Shown: positions 53,639 through 63,404, numbered from the stretch's first letter. The stretch is 64,000 bases of DNA from an uncultured Chitinophagaceae bacterium (GCA_937873715.1 CALMYJ010000018.1:1-64000); one strand, 5' to 3'. Translations and numbers: made by a program. The notes: a model not told the origin generated them from the letters alone.

Positions 53639-53866
53639 ATGAAATTTCAATTAGCTATTCAGAAAAAATTCATCCAGGTTTTTGCGTTTGCCATTGTAGC
53701 ACTTATGCCGGCAATCACCTTAGCGCAACCTCCCGGTCCTGAAGATGGTGAAGTTGGTCCGGATGTACCTTTCGATGCCAATATGAATTTGATTTTCCTG
53801 GCAGTTGCAGTGCTTTTCGCTGCATTTGTTATGTACAGGAAGTTCCGTAAGAGCGCTACAGCCTAA
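53639..53866 (+). CDS. Tiny protein with signal peptide, acidic linker and C-terminal membrane anchor
   Basis: 75 residues in three parts: a signal peptide ending ITLAQ; a Pro/Gly/Asp linker (PPGPEDGEVGPDVPFDANM); and a single C-terminal hydrophobic helix with a basic tail (FLAVAVLFAAFVMYRKFRKSATA). This resembles small Bacteroidota proteins with processing/sorting-type C-termini (motif, helix, basic residues). Seven bp after the T9SS cargo gene, so co-transcribed. Function unknown. Confidence 0.7.
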   Translation: MKFQLAIQKKFIQVFAFAIVALMPAITLAQPPGPEDGEVGPDVPFDANMNLIFLAVAVLFAAFVMYRKFRKSATA

Positions 53867-53891
53867 CGACGATTTATACAATAATTTTTTG

Positions 53892-53915
53892 ATGCACCCT
53901 CAGTGGTGCATTTTT
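53892..53915 (+). terminator. Intrinsic terminator
   Basis: ATGCACC (53892-53898) pairs with GGTGCAT (53905-53911), loop CTCAGT, followed by TTTTT. Confidence 0.78.
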
Positions 53916-53938
53916 GCATTCCCGTAATGGTGCCTAAA

Positions 53939-55165
53939 TTATAAGTGCAAAAAATCCTCCGCTGCAGTTTCAAATGTAGCTGCTGGGAAAAAAGATACCA
54001 GCTTTTCAATCACCCCCTCCACTAATGCATCCGGGCAACTGGCTCCGCTGGTCATCAAAATTTTTACAGGCTCGGCATTGGGCATAAAGTTGCTGGTTAG
54101 CTGTTCTTCTTTTTTGTGAAAGTTAAAGTGGCAGATGGTATCCCGGTCAATTATTTTTTCTGCCGAATTGATAAAATAGGTAGGCAGCTTTTCTTCGCAA
54201 AGCTCTACAAGATGTGAGGTGTTGCTGCTATTGTAGCCGCCAACCACGATGGCAAAATGTGCCTCCGTTTCAAGCAGGCCATATACGGCAGTCTGGTTAT
54301 CATTGGTGGCATAGCAAAGGGTATCACGGGTGTCGGCAAAGCGTTGTTCCTGCGGCTTGGCTGCATTGCCGTTAGTGAGTATTACGGCTTTTAAATAATC
54401 GGCAATAGCCTGTGTATCGCTGGCCAGCATGGTGGTTTGGTTTACCACGCCTATGCGTTGTAAATCTTTTGCAGCATCAAATCCATCGGAATACCTGCCG
54501 CTGAAAATGTTGTAAAAATCCGCACTGTCTTTTTCACCCGTAATGAATTTGCCTAATTCAACCGCTTCATTCATATCATTAATCACCACTGCCGGGGCAG
54601 TACTGGCTGCATGCGAAAATGTGGCCCTCGTTTCTTCATGGCTGGGCTTGCCGTGTATAATTACTGTAAAACCTTTAGCCGCAATCTGCCCGCTGCGGTT
54701 CCATACTTTTTCTACAAAGGGGCAGGTAGTATTGTATTTTTCTGTTTGGATGCCAATGTGGTTTAATCTTTCTTCAATATCCAGTGTGGTGCCAAAGGCA
54801 GGAATGATTACCACATCTTCTTTTGTAAGCGATTCAAAAGGCACTAGTTGTTTGCCGTACGTATCTTGTAAAAACTGAACACCTCTCTCCATCAAATCAG
54901 CATTTACCAGAGGGTTATGTATCATTTCGCTGAGCAAAAAAATACGTTTACCAGGATTTTCTTCCACGGTTTTAAAAGCAATATCAATAGCATTTTCCAC
55001 GCCATAACAAAAGCCAAAATGGCGGGCCAGGTACACCTGTATGGGCCCAAAATTGAGCAGGGTGGGGCTATAATCTTTTTTTAATTTATCCGCCTCCCGG
55101 CGCTTTTGCTTAATCGCACTAATAAGGGGGCTTCGGTATATAAGCGGTACATTAAATTTTTTCAT
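53939..55165 (-). CDS. ispH: 4-hydroxy-3-methylbut-2-enyl diphosphate reductase, long form
   Basis: 408 residues against about 310 in Proteobacteria; the long form is common in Bacteroidota. Last step of the MEP isoprenoid pathway, with a [4Fe-4S] cluster. The cluster cysteines appear as Cys53 (HFGFCYGVENAID), a middle one in NTTCPFVEKVW and a late one in TSGASCPDALVEGVI. NQTTMLAS is a further family block. It supplies precursors to the polyprenyl synthase at 20.9 kb, though the genes are not linked. Confidence 0.93.
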   Translation of the reverse strand: MKKFNVPLIYRSPLISAIKQKRREADKLKKDYSPTLLNFGPIQVYLARHFGFCYGVENAIDIAFKTVEENPGKRIFLLSEMIHNPLVNADLMERGVQFLQDTYGKQLVPFESLTKEDVVIIPAFGTTLDIEERLNHIGIQTEKYNTTCPFVEKVWNRSGQIAAKGFTVIIHGKPSHEETRATFSHAASTAPAVVINDMNEAVELGKFITGEKDSADFYNIFSGRYSDGFDAAKDLQRIGVVNQTTMLASDTQAIADYLKAVILTNGNAAKPQEQRFADTRDTLCYATNDNQTAVYGLLETEAHFAIVVGGYNSSNTSHLVELCEEKLPTYFINSAEKIIDRDTICHFNFHKKEEQLTSNFMPNAEPVKILMTSGASCPDALVEGVIEKLVSFFPAATFETAAEDFLHL

Positions 55166-55183
55166 GCTGAATTATAACAGATG

Positions 55184-55191
55184 CAAAGGTA
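55184..55191 (-). promoter_or_regulatory. -7-type promoter motif upstream of ispH
   Basis: On the minus strand TACCTTTG (TAnnTTTG) lies 18 nt before the ispH start. Upstream, a TTTC about 20 nt away could serve as an imperfect -33 element. Confidence 0.5.
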
Positions 55192-55319
55192 CATTGTTGC
55201 CGGTGAAATGAAAGGTTGTGGGTTTTTGGCGCCTGAAGCTTATTTTTGAATGAATGTGGTAAAATATTTTATTCATTATAATAGTTACTGCATTTTATTT
55301 TTTTACAAAACCACCACGA

Positions 55320-56600
55320 ATGACGTACAAAAAGGCCGATTGGATACATAACAGCAATGTATATGAAGTTAACCTGCGCCAATACACACCAGAAGGTACC
55401 ATCAACGCTTTTGCAAAAGAATTGCCCCGCTTAAAAGATATGGGTGTTACTGTTCTGTGGTTTATGCCTATTACACCTATTGCTCAAAAAAATAAAAAGG
55501 GTAGCCTTGGCAGTTATTATGCCTGCAGCAGCTACACAGCAGTAAGTAACGAATTTGGCACCCTTGAAGATTTTAAAAACCTGGTACAACAGGCCCATCA
55601 AATGGGCTTTAAAGTAATTATGGATTGGGTGGCCAATCATACAGGATGGGATCATGAATGGACAATATCTAACCCGGAATTTTATAAAAAAGATGATACC
55701 ACCGGTGATTTTAAAATAGCCAGCGGTATGGATGATATCATCGAACTGGATTACTCCAATAAGGAGATGAGGCTGGCTATGATTGCGGCAATGGAGTTTT
55801 GGGTAAAGGAATGTAATATCGATGGCTTCCGCTGCGACCTTGCCGCCTGGGTACAACTCGACTTTTGGCTGCAGGCAAGGGCTGCATTGGAAAAAACTAA
55901 AACATTATTCTGGCTGGCCGAATGTGATGGTATTGAAAATGCCAACTATTACGAAGCATTTGATGCCTGCTATTGCTGGACATGGATGCACAAAACAGAA
56001 GAATTTTACAAACAGCACAGGGATAAAAAAATGCTGGATGGCATTTTGATGCATTACAATTTTACTGTAGGGGACAGAGGAATGGTACTTTGGTACACCA
56101 CTAATCATGATGAAAATACCTGGAATGGTACAGAGTATGAAAAATATGGCGATGCTGCATTGGCTTTTGCCGTATTTAACTGCACCTGGAATGGTATACC
56201 ATTGGTGTATAGCGGACAGGAAATGCCAAACCATAAAAGGCTGCAGTTTTTTGATAAGGATGTAATTGAATGGAATGGACAATATCGCCTGCATAATTTT
56301 TATAAAATATTATTGCAATTGCATAGCAACAACCCTGCCTTGCGTGGCGGCGATCCTGCCGTTACCACACATATACTGCATACTAATGCCGATGCACAGG
56401 TGCTCTGTTACCTGCGTCATAATATTGATGACGAGGTATTGGTGCTCATTAATTTTAGCGACAGGCCGGTGGAGTGTACCATATATGATGAACGACTATC
56501 AGGTACATTCAGCAATGTATTCAGTAATGAAAAAATTGATACCGGTACACAGCGTCAATTCAGTTTAGCGCCCTGGGGATATGTTGTTTTTGAAAAATAA
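55320..56600 (+). CDS. GH13 alpha-amylase family protein
   Basis: 426 residues, no signal peptide, so probably cytoplasmic. Retaining alpha-glucan hydrolase: nucleophile Asp173 (DGFRCDLAAWV), acid/base Glu201 (FWLAECDG) and transition-state Asp264 (TTNHDENTW). The region I motif is MDWVANHTGWDHEW (about 101-114). The short C-terminal beta domain (LVLINFSDRPVE) is present. Together with the pullulanase gene that follows 20 bp later it should degrade glycogen- or starch-type glucan. Confidence 0.92.
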   Translation: MTYKKADWIHNSNVYEVNLRQYTPEGTINAFAKELPRLKDMGVTVLWFMPITPIAQKNKKGSLGSYYACSSYTAVSNEFGTLEDFKNLVQQAHQMGFKVIMDWVANHTGWDHEWTISNPEFYKKDDTTGDFKIASGMDDIIELDYSNKEMRLAMIAAMEFWVKECNIDGFRCDLAAWVQLDFWLQARAALEKTKTLFWLAECDGIENANYYEAFDACYCWTWMHKTEEFYKQHRDKKMLDGILMHYNFTVGDRGMVLWYTTNHDENTWNGTEYEKYGDAALAFAVFNCTWNGIPLVYSGQEMPNHKRLQFFDKDVIEWNGQYRLHNFYKILLQLHSNNPALRGGDPAVTTHILHTNADAQVLCYLRHNIDDEVLVLINFSDRPVECTIYDERLSGTFSNVFSNEKIDTGTQRQFSLAPWGYVVFEK

Positions 56601-56620
56601 CCTCACAAAAGATTGCACCA

Positions 56621-58591
56621 ATGAAAAAAACTTTGCTTGTAGCTTTATGCATCATCGCTATGTTAAAAAGCCGCTCACAAATTGATTACAGCAGTTATCC
56701 TGTATATACAGGTAATGATTTAGGGCTTACTTATACCCCTGCTGCCGCCGTATTTAAAATATGGAGCCCTGTGGCGCAGGAAGCAGAACTGCTTTTGTAT
56801 AAAGAAGGAGATGGCGGCGATGCAGTTAAAAAAATCAACCTGGCAAAAGACATAAATGGTACCTGGCAGGCTTCCGTGCCGGGCGACTGGAAAAATTTTT
56901 ATTACACCTTTCGGGTAAATATAAATGGCAATTGGAGCAATGAAGTGCCCGACCCTTATGCCAAAGCAGCCGGTGTAAATGGTAAAAGGGCTATGGTAGT
57001 TGATTTGAAAGCCACTAATCCGCCGGGATGGGATAAGGATAAAAGCCCGGCGTTTTCTGCAACCAATGCTACCACCGATGCGGTACTGTACGAATTGCAT
57101 GTACGGGATGCCACTATACATGCCAGTTCCGGTGTTAAACAAAAAGGCAAGTTTGTTGGACTGACGGAGTTAAATACCCTTTCAGCAGAAGGCTTACCAA
57201 CCGGCTTATCACATCTTAAAGAAATGGGTGTTACACATGTGCACCTGCTGCCTTTTTACGATTACAATTCTGTTGACGAAAGCCGGTTAAATGAACCACA
57301 GTACAACTGGGGCTACGACCCGTTGAATTATAATGTACCTGAAGGTAGCTACAGCACTAATCCTTATGATGGTGCTGTACGCATCAAAGAGCTAAAGCAG
57401 ATGATTGCTGCCTTTCATAAAAATGGACTGAGGGTAGTGATGGATGTGGTGTATAATCATGTAGCCGATGCCGGTAGTTCAAGTTTTAACCAACTGGTAC
57501 CGGGTTATTATTTCAGGCAAAGAAAAGATGGCAGTTTTTCGGATGCTACAGCCTGTGGTAACGAAACGGCAAGTGAAAGGCCGATGATGCGAAAGTTTAT
57601 CCTGGAGAGTGTATTGTATTGGGCTAAAGAATATCATATTGACGGTTTTCGTTTTGATTTGATGGGGGTGCATGATATTGAAACGATGAACCTGATTTCA
57701 AAAGAACTGCATGCCATACGGCCGGATATTGTATTGTATGGCGAAGGGTGGACGGCCGGAGAATCGCCCCTGCCAGACAGTGTAAGGGCATTAAAGAAAA
57801 ATGCGTACAAGCTTGACCGTATTGCCGTGTTCAGCGATGATATAAGGGATGGTATAAAGGGCAGTGTATTTGATATTGACGACAGGGGCTTTGCCAGTGC
57901 AAAACCAGGAATGGAAGAGAGTGTGAAATTTGGTATTACAGCAGCACTTAATCATCCGCAGGTAAACATGCAAAAAGTAAATTATTCCAAAGCAGCTTAT
58001 GCCACTGCTCCGTGGAATGTGGTTACTTACTGTGAGTGCCACGATAACAATACGCTTTGGGATAAATTAACCTTAAGCTGTAAGGATGCATCGCCACAGC
58101 AATTGCAGCAAATGCACCGGCTGGCTTTAACGATTGTTCTTACATCGCAGGGTATCCCTTTTTTGCATGCCGGCACAGAGTTTTTCAGAAGTAAAAAGGG
58201 TGTTGAAAATTCGTACAATGCGCCAGACAGCATTAATGCCATTAACTGGAGCGATAAGCAGGTGCATCGCAATATGGTGAGTTATGTGCAACAGCTAATA
58301 CAGTTGCGGCGCAGCCATCCTGCATTTAGAATGACCCATCCAGCCCAGGTATATGAACACTTACATTTGTACGAAAATGTACCTGAAGGTATTGTGGCTT
58401 ACAGTATTAATGGTACAGCTGTAAACGACAAATGGAAGAAAATTTATGTGGCGTTTAATGGCAATAAACAGCCAGTTACTATTCAGCTTCCTGCAGGTAC
58501 CTGGAAGAGTGCTATGGCTGTAAAAAGTAAACCCGTATCAGGCAGCAGGAGGCTTTCTGGTTTTGGGGCAATTATTCTTTACCAGGACTAA
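56621..58591 (+). CDS. pulA: Type I pullulanase
   Basis: 656 residues. Debranching enzyme cleaving alpha-1,6 links. N-terminal signal-like segment (LLVALCIIAMLKSRSQ), then a CBM48-type domain (about 35-120). The GH13_14 hallmark YNWGYDP is at 228-234, the region I motif is VVMDVVYNHV (about 272-281), the nucleophile is Asp346 (DGFRFDLMGV) and the acid/base is Glu375 (YGEGWTAG). It differs from the cytoplasmic-looking GH13 protein in having an export signal. The HEAT-like gene begins 1 bp after its stop. Confidence 0.93.
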   Translation: MKKTLLVALCIIAMLKSRSQIDYSSYPVYTGNDLGLTYTPAAAVFKIWSPVAQEAELLLYKEGDGGDAVKKINLAKDINGTWQASVPGDWKNFYYTFRVNINGNWSNEVPDPYAKAAGVNGKRAMVVDLKATNPPGWDKDKSPAFSATNATTDAVLYELHVRDATIHASSGVKQKGKFVGLTELNTLSAEGLPTGLSHLKEMGVTHVHLLPFYDYNSVDESRLNEPQYNWGYDPLNYNVPEGSYSTNPYDGAVRIKELKQMIAAFHKNGLRVVMDVVYNHVADAGSSSFNQLVPGYYFRQRKDGSFSDATACGNETASERPMMRKFILESVLYWAKEYHIDGFRFDLMGVHDIETMNLISKELHAIRPDIVLYGEGWTAGESPLPDSVRALKKNAYKLDRIAVFSDDIRDGIKGSVFDIDDRGFASAKPGMEESVKFGITAALNHPQVNMQKVNYSKAAYATAPWNVVTYCECHDNNTLWDKLTLSCKDASPQQLQQMHRLALTIVLTSQGIPFLHAGTEFFRSKKGVENSYNAPDSINAINWSDKQVHRNMVSYVQQLIQLRRSHPAFRMTHPAQVYEHLHLYENVPEGIVAYSINGTAVNDKWKKIYVAFNGNKQPVTIQLPAGTWKSAMAVKSKPVSGSRRLSGFGAIILYQD

Positions 58592-58592
58592 C

Positions 58593-59114
58593 ATGGATTT
58601 AAGAACCGAAATTTTAAAAGAACATTCAAAGCAGCAATGCCGGTTAATAGTGCAATGGGTGGGCAATTCTGCCGAACGTTTTGCACAACTGTTTCATCTT
58701 TTTTTGCAGGGTGAAAATCTTGTGGTACAGCGGGCAGCATGGCCATTGAGCTATTGCGTAGAAGCACACCCGAACCTCATACTGCCGCACCTGGGCAAAC
58801 TATTGAAGTACCTGCAACAGCCTGGCTTGCACAACACAGTAAAACGCAATGGTACCCGCCTGCTGCAATATGTTGCGATACCCCAACGCTACCGGGGTAA
58901 GGTGATGCATATTTGTTTTGGCTTTCTTGAGTCGCCAAAAGAAGCTGTGGCTGTAAAAGTATTTGCCCTCACAGTGCTTGTGCACCTGGCCCGGCATCAT
59001 CCTGAAATTGTGCCGGAAATTAAATTGTTGATTGAGGCACAATTGCCGCAACAGACTGCTGCCTTTAAAAGCCGGGTAAAAAATTTGATGCCGGTTTTGA
59101 GCACCATCCAATAA
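58593..59114 (+). CDS. HEAT-like alpha-solenoid protein, unknown function
   Basis: About 173 residues from ATG 58593. Entirely helical with repeated amphipathic helices (LVVQRAAWPLSYCVEAHPNLILPHLGKLLKYL, AVAVKVFALTVLVHLARHHPEIVPEIKLLIEA), as in HEAT-repeat scaffolds. No signal peptide. It follows pulA by 1 bp and converges with the NADH dehydrogenase gene. Confidence 0.7.
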   Translation: MDLRTEILKEHSKQQCRLIVQWVGNSAERFAQLFHLFLQGENLVVQRAAWPLSYCVEAHPNLILPHLGKLLKYLQQPGLHNTVKRNGTRLLQYVAIPQRYRGKVMHICFGFLESPKEAVAVKVFALTVLVHLARHHPEIVPEIKLLIEAQLPQQTAAFKSRVKNLMPVLSTIQ

Positions 59115-59129
59115 CCGTGTTGTTTACTT

Positions 59130-60377
59130 TCAATGCTTCTCTTTATAAAATTGCTTGAAAATAAGCCGCAGGTTCTGGTCGTAGGTAAAGTAGTTGTATA
59201 GCCAGTTACAAAATACAAAGAACCTGTTTTTAACACCCAATATCAGCATTAGATGCAGGAACATCCAAATCATCCAGGCCAATAATCCACCAAGCTGCAG
59301 TTTAGGTTTCGGTATATCCACTACAGCAAGATTGCGGCCTACGGTAGCCATGCTACCTTTGTCTTTATACTTAAATGTTTTTGGCGTACGTTTCCCGACA
59401 TGTAAAAAATTATAAGCCAGCAGGTCGGCCTGCTGCATGGCAACCGGTGCCACTTGTGGGTGCCCTTTTTCCCCCATGCAGGCAACATCGCCAATGGCAT
59501 ATATCTTATCATGGCCATTTACCTGGCAATAGTCGTTAACCAATATTCGGTTGCCCCTGGTAATAAGCCTTTTATCTATCCCTTCAGGTACATTACCTTT
59601 AATACCTGCTGCCCAGATAACTATATTGGTTTCTATTACTTGTCCGTTTTTTAAAGTTACTTTTTTGCCATCGTAATCCTGTAGGAGTGCATTAGTCATA
59701 ACGGTTACGCCTAGCTCTTTAAGGTACCTGCCCGATTTATCACTTGATTTTTGGCTCATCATGCCCAGCGTTTTACCTGTACCCTCAAGCAGGTAAATAT
59801 TCATTTGACTAAAATCCAGTTCCGGGAAGTCTTTGGGTAGCTGAAATCGTTTCATATCCGCTATAGCACCGCTTAACTCCACACCTGTGGGGCCGCCACC
59901 TACCACCACTATGTTCATATAGCTTTGCATTGCGGCAGCATCTTTCAGCAGCACTGCTTCTTCAAAATTGTGCAGCAGCCTGTTCCGTATTTGCAGCGCT
60001 TCCACAGTGCTTTTCATCGGGAAGGCATGCCGGGCAAGGTTACTGTTTCCAAAAAAGTTGGTGTCGGCTCCTGTTGCAATAACCAGTGCATCGTACTCAA
60101 ACTCACCGGCATCAGTGCGTACTTTGTTTTGTGCCGGTAGTATCTCCTGTACATCTGCCAGCCTGATTTTTACATTTCGGCTGTTGTGAAATACTTTACG
60201 TAATGGAAAAGAAATATTGCTGGCATCCAGCCCGGCAGTAGCCACCTGGTAAAAGAGAGGTTGAAACTGGTGGTAGTTATGCCTGTCTATTAAGGTTATA
60301 TCAAATCCGGGTTTGTTATTCAGTTTCCTCGCCAGTCTTAATCCTCCGAATCCTGCACCAAGTATGATAATTCTCAT
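59130..60377 (-). CDS. ndh: Type II NADH:quinone oxidoreductase (NDH-2)
   Basis: About 415 residues, start ATG 60377 (MRIIILGAGFGGLRLARKL). Single-subunit, non-proton-pumping dehydrogenase feeding menaquinone. FAD motif ILGAGFGGLRLARKL; NAD motif IVVVGGGPTGVELSGAIADM; second FAD segment IYAIGDVACM. The C-terminal hydrophobic stretch LLAWMIWMFLHLMLILGV and basic tail fit membrane attachment. Confidence 0.93.
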   Translation of the reverse strand: MRIIILGAGFGGLRLARKLNNKPGFDITLIDRHNYHQFQPLFYQVATAGLDASNISFPLRKVFHNSRNVKIRLADVQEILPAQNKVRTDAGEFEYDALVIATGADTNFFGNSNLARHAFPMKSTVEALQIRNRLLHNFEEAVLLKDAAAMQSYMNIVVVGGGPTGVELSGAIADMKRFQLPKDFPELDFSQMNIYLLEGTGKTLGMMSQKSSDKSGRYLKELGVTVMTNALLQDYDGKKVTLKNGQVIETNIVIWAAGIKGNVPEGIDKRLITRGNRILVNDYCQVNGHDKIYAIGDVACMGEKGHPQVAPVAMQQADLLAYNFLHVGKRTPKTFKYKDKGSMATVGRNLAVVDIPKPKLQLGGLLAWMIWMFLHLMLILGVKNRFFVFCNWLYNYFTYDQNLRLIFKQFYKEKH

Positions 60378-60490
60378 GTTTTTTAATTTATGCAACAAAA
60401 ATATAAAATTTTCAGTAAATTTTGAAAATATAAAAATATTTAACAGTTATACACTTTAATTAGGGTAATGGCTGCGTATGTTGCGGCAAT

Positions 60491-60521
60491 AAAAAAGCCC
60501 CGGTATTTACCGGGGCTTTTT
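60491..60521. terminator. Strong bidirectional terminator
   Basis: AAAAAAGCCCCGG (60491-60503) pairs with CCGGGGCTTTTT (60510-60521), loop TATTTA. On the minus strand it terminates the secreted-protein pair that ends at 60540. Confidence 0.88.
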
Positions 60522-60539
60522 AAATATGATGCGCTGTAA

Positions 60540-61694
60540 TTAATTAACTTTTGAAACAGGCAGGGTTTTTATTTCGGTGCCAGCCTGAACTTTAATGATA
60601 TAGTTGCCACCGGCTAACCTGGCCATATCCACATCCTGGAAATTGGTGCCTTTAAGGCCCTGCAGTTGCATTGTTTTGATTTGCTGACCGGAAGCATTGG
60701 TTACTGTAATCATCACATCTGTAGCCTGGTCGAGGTCGATAGTGAGTTTAGCAAGTGATTTTACCGGGTTAGGATAAACATTTACACCAAAACCTTTACC
60801 ATCAAGACGAATACTACGGCTTTCAGTAATAGCTGATGCACCATCTTTATCAATTTGCTTAATGCGGTAGTATACTACGCCGGTAGACATGCGAAGGGTA
60901 GCTGCTAAATTAACTTCTGTTAGTTCGTAGGTATTGGAAGTAAGCCCGTTATTTTTTGGGGCTACAGTAGCAACTTTTGTAAAGTCACGGCCGTTCAGGC
61001 TACGCATTACTTCGTAACGATCGGTTACTGAGGATTCATTTTCTACGGCCCAGGTTAATACAGCGTCAAGTCCTTTTTTAGTAGCACTAAATCCAAGAAA
61101 TTTTACCGGAACGGGTACTGAAGCAAGTGGAACGGTATTAATGCCGCTGCCATCTACTGCAAATCCATTACCATATAGTTGTGGGCCTGCACCTGGGTCA
61201 ATAAAGTTACCGGCACCATCCACTACACCAAATACATAGTTCTGCATAACAAGGTCGCTAACAAGTTCAACTATCTGGGCTATGCCGGGATTACCAGTTA
61301 GTGTGATGGTAAAAACTTCTCTTTCTACACCAGCAGGATAAGTTGCAGAAGGTATTACGCCGGTATTGTGTACAAATTTTACGTAAGTGTATGCACCTTC
61401 TACATAATCATCCAAACGCTGAATATTCAGTGTTGGAAAATTAGTGGTATTACTACTAATAGTTACACCAAAGGGAGGAGTTGTGGCAGTAGGATACCTG
61501 AAAGCAAACTCCATATAAGCAATTGCTGTAGTGATATCGGCAGTAGGTTTTATTTTAAAAACCAATTGATTAAGTGTGGTTGGTGGTGGGGCGGGATTTG
61601 CCGGGTTTTCAAAAGTGGCCTGAAAATATGGTTGGGCTAAGGCAGCCAATCCAGCCTGGAGTGAAAAAACAGCAATTAATAATATACGTTTCAT
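60540..61694 (-). CDS. Secreted cohesin-like protein with T9SS sorting domain
   Basis: 384 residues from ATG 61694 (MKRILLIAVFSLQAGLAALAQ). The N-terminal domain (to about residue 180) is beta-rich with LNQLVFKIKPTADITTAIAYMEFAFRYP and EREVFTITLTGNPG, reminiscent of cohesin-type domains, but this is weak. At about 195, LPVPVKFLGFSATKKGLDAVLTWAVENE is the pre-sorting repeat. The end (FGVNVYPNPVKSLAKLTIDLDQATDVMITVTNASG) is a T9SS type A sorting domain. It follows the dockerin-like gene by about 50 bp on the same strand. Confidence 0.75.
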   Translation of the reverse strand: MKRILLIAVFSLQAGLAALAQPYFQATFENPANPAPPPTTLNQLVFKIKPTADITTAIAYMEFAFRYPTATTPPFGVTISSNTTNFPTLNIQRLDDYVEGAYTYVKFVHNTGVIPSATYPAGVEREVFTITLTGNPGIAQIVELVSDLVMQNYVFGVVDGAGNFIDPGAGPQLYGNGFAVDGSGINTVPLASVPVPVKFLGFSATKKGLDAVLTWAVENESSVTDRYEVMRSLNGRDFTKVATVAPKNNGLTSNTYELTEVNLAATLRMSTGVVYYRIKQIDKDGASAITESRSIRLDGKGFGVNVYPNPVKSLAKLTIDLDQATDVMITVTNASGQQIKTMQLQGLKGTNFQDVDMARLAGGNYIIKVQAGTEIKTLPVSKVN

Positions 61695-61745
61695 GTGTGT
61701 ATTTTTAAAAAAATTATTCATCCTTTCTTGTTGCGGTATCAAAAA

Positions 61746-63404
61746 TTAAAATGTTGGTTGTGTTACCAATACGGTGCTTGAACCAAGTGTGCTCAACAAG
61801 CGCAGGTAGTCGTTGTTATTAGCATTAAGCCCCGTCATCCTTACCGATCCGTCCATATTCAAATCTTGTTTTGAATAAACATTAGTTTGAATATTAGTAC
61901 TTGCACCTAATGCACTCAGGAGACGCAGGTAGTCATTATTGTTTGCATTTAAGCCAGTCATGCGTACTGATATATCATCGTTAGCGTTACCAGACCATAA
62001 TGCAAAAACAGAGCCTGTAACAGACGCCATGGCATTATTGGCAACAGCACCTGCAAATGCTTTACTCAATCCATCAGTAAAATCATAATTGGTTGTAGAA
62101 ACTTTCGCTAAGCCAAGCGTGGCTGCAGTTCTAACACCAAGATGATTACGGTGTTTTACAGAAACAAAGTATGTTCCGGCTGCATTACCAGCAAGATTTA
62201 CAGGTGAGATACCATCTACATCAACAACATCGCCATCCCTTTGTAATAAGGCAGCTCTTTGTGAAATTACTGTACCGGCACCATTGTGCAATTGAACCAA
62301 TACCCAGTCCACAATTGTATTATTGGTAGAAGCACCTGCAGAAGGGCCAACAATATTAGCAGCGGATGTTTCTCCACCGCCACTGCCTCTAACGGCATTA
62401 TTGGCAGAAAGCATACCGGTTAATGCGGAGTAAGGTTCAGTTGTTGGGATGAGGTTATTTACATTGGTGCGTAATGCATCGTTCATTAAACCTGTTCCTG
62501 TATTATATGCACCCTGTAAAAACACTTTTGGCGAAACCAGCAATGGTGAAAGTACCGGCCTGGTGCCTACCGCAAATGAACCTACTGAAGTAACACCAGT
62601 TCTTGTAGCAGAGTACAACCCGGCTGTAGGGCCTGTGGCAGCAGCTACCTGGCTGTTTAATAAATCCCAACCCACACTGGCTGCAGGCGCTGTTAAATAG
62701 GTAGAAATCCCCGTTCTTGTTCTGTCAAATCCGGCTAACTCATCCGCAGTAGCCCAGCTTGCTGTAAGGCTAAGGTTGCTGCCACCTGCAACGGCTTCAT
62801 TTATATCCCAGGTATTGTTAACTACTTCTTTTGTAAATGCAGTACCTGTGGTGCCTGCGCTTAAAACAGTATTAATGGCCCTTACACCTATATCATCGGC
62901 TGTACCGCTGTTGGTAATAGCAAGCGGAGTGTAAGAGGTAGTTGACTTACCAACAGGGTAGGTAAATGCTGTTGCCCCTAAAGCAGTTTTAATTAACCTG
63001 CCAGTACCGTTGGTAACAACATATTTTGTAGATGATGCGCCGGTAATGCTTGCAGCATTCAGTAAAGTAAGATTATTGTTGCCCAATAGTACGTCGCCGT
63101 TGGTAAAAGTAAGCACGCCGCTTACTTTGGCAGCACCTGTAAGCGTAACATTTGCAGCGTTATCTATTTCTACGTTGGGTACTGTAAACCCATTCATATT
63201 TACGTTTTGGTTGCTGCTGCCTTTCAGGATAACCTTGCCGGCACCCTGTATGTCTACATTGCTGGTAACATCTCCCTGTACAGTAACGGTGGCACCTGAT
63301 TGAATAGTGAATGTGGCCTGGTCAATGAAAAGCTGGGCCGATGCGACATTAGCCAGTGCTAATCCGCCTGTCAGCAACATCATTTGTAATGGTTTGCGCT
63401 TCAT
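61746..63404 (-). CDS. Secreted repeat protein with duplicated dockerin-like C-terminus
   Basis: 552 residues from ATG 63404 (MKRKPLQMMLLTGGLALANVASAQ). The N-terminal 200 residues look like a beta-helical or repetitive surface domain (VEIDNAANVTLTGAAKVSGVLTF). The C-terminal ~70 residues contain two copies of VRMTGLNANNNDYLRLLS, 41 residues apart, each preceded by a D/N-rich loop (ANDDIS and DLNMDG). This resembles the calcium-binding dockerin-type repeats seen in Bacteroidota. No sorting domain follows, so surface attachment could depend on the neighbouring protein. Confidence 0.75.
   Translation of the reverse strand: MKRKPLQMMLLTGGLALANVASAQLFIDQATFTIQSGATVTVQGDVTSNVDIQGAGKVILKGSSNQNVNMNGFTVPNVEIDNAANVTLTGAAKVSGVLTFTNGDVLLGNNNLTLLNAASITGASSTKYVVTNGTGRLIKTALGATAFTYPVGKSTTSYTPLAITNSGTADDIGVRAINTVLSAGTTGTAFTKEVVNNTWDINEAVAGGSNLSLTASWATADELAGFDRTRTGISTYLTAPAASVGWDLLNSQVAAATGPTAGLYSATRTGVTSVGSFAVGTRPVLSPLLVSPKVFLQGAYNTGTGLMNDALRTNVNNLIPTTEPYSALTGMLSANNAVRGSGGGETSAANIVGPSAGASTNNTIVDWVLVQLHNGAGTVISQRAALLQRDGDVVDVDGISPVNLAGNAAGTYFVSVKHRNHLGVRTAATLGLAKVSTTNYDFTDGLSKAFAGAVANNAMASVTGSVFALWSGNANDDISVRMTGLNANNNDYLRLLSALGASTNIQTNVYSKQDLNMDGSVRMTGLNANNNDYLRLLSTLGSSTVLVTQPTF

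Noticed and set aside
61770..61980. DNA repeat at the 3' end of the dockerin-like gene as a mobile repeat
   Set aside because: The repetition is explained by the two in-frame dockerin-like protein repeats.
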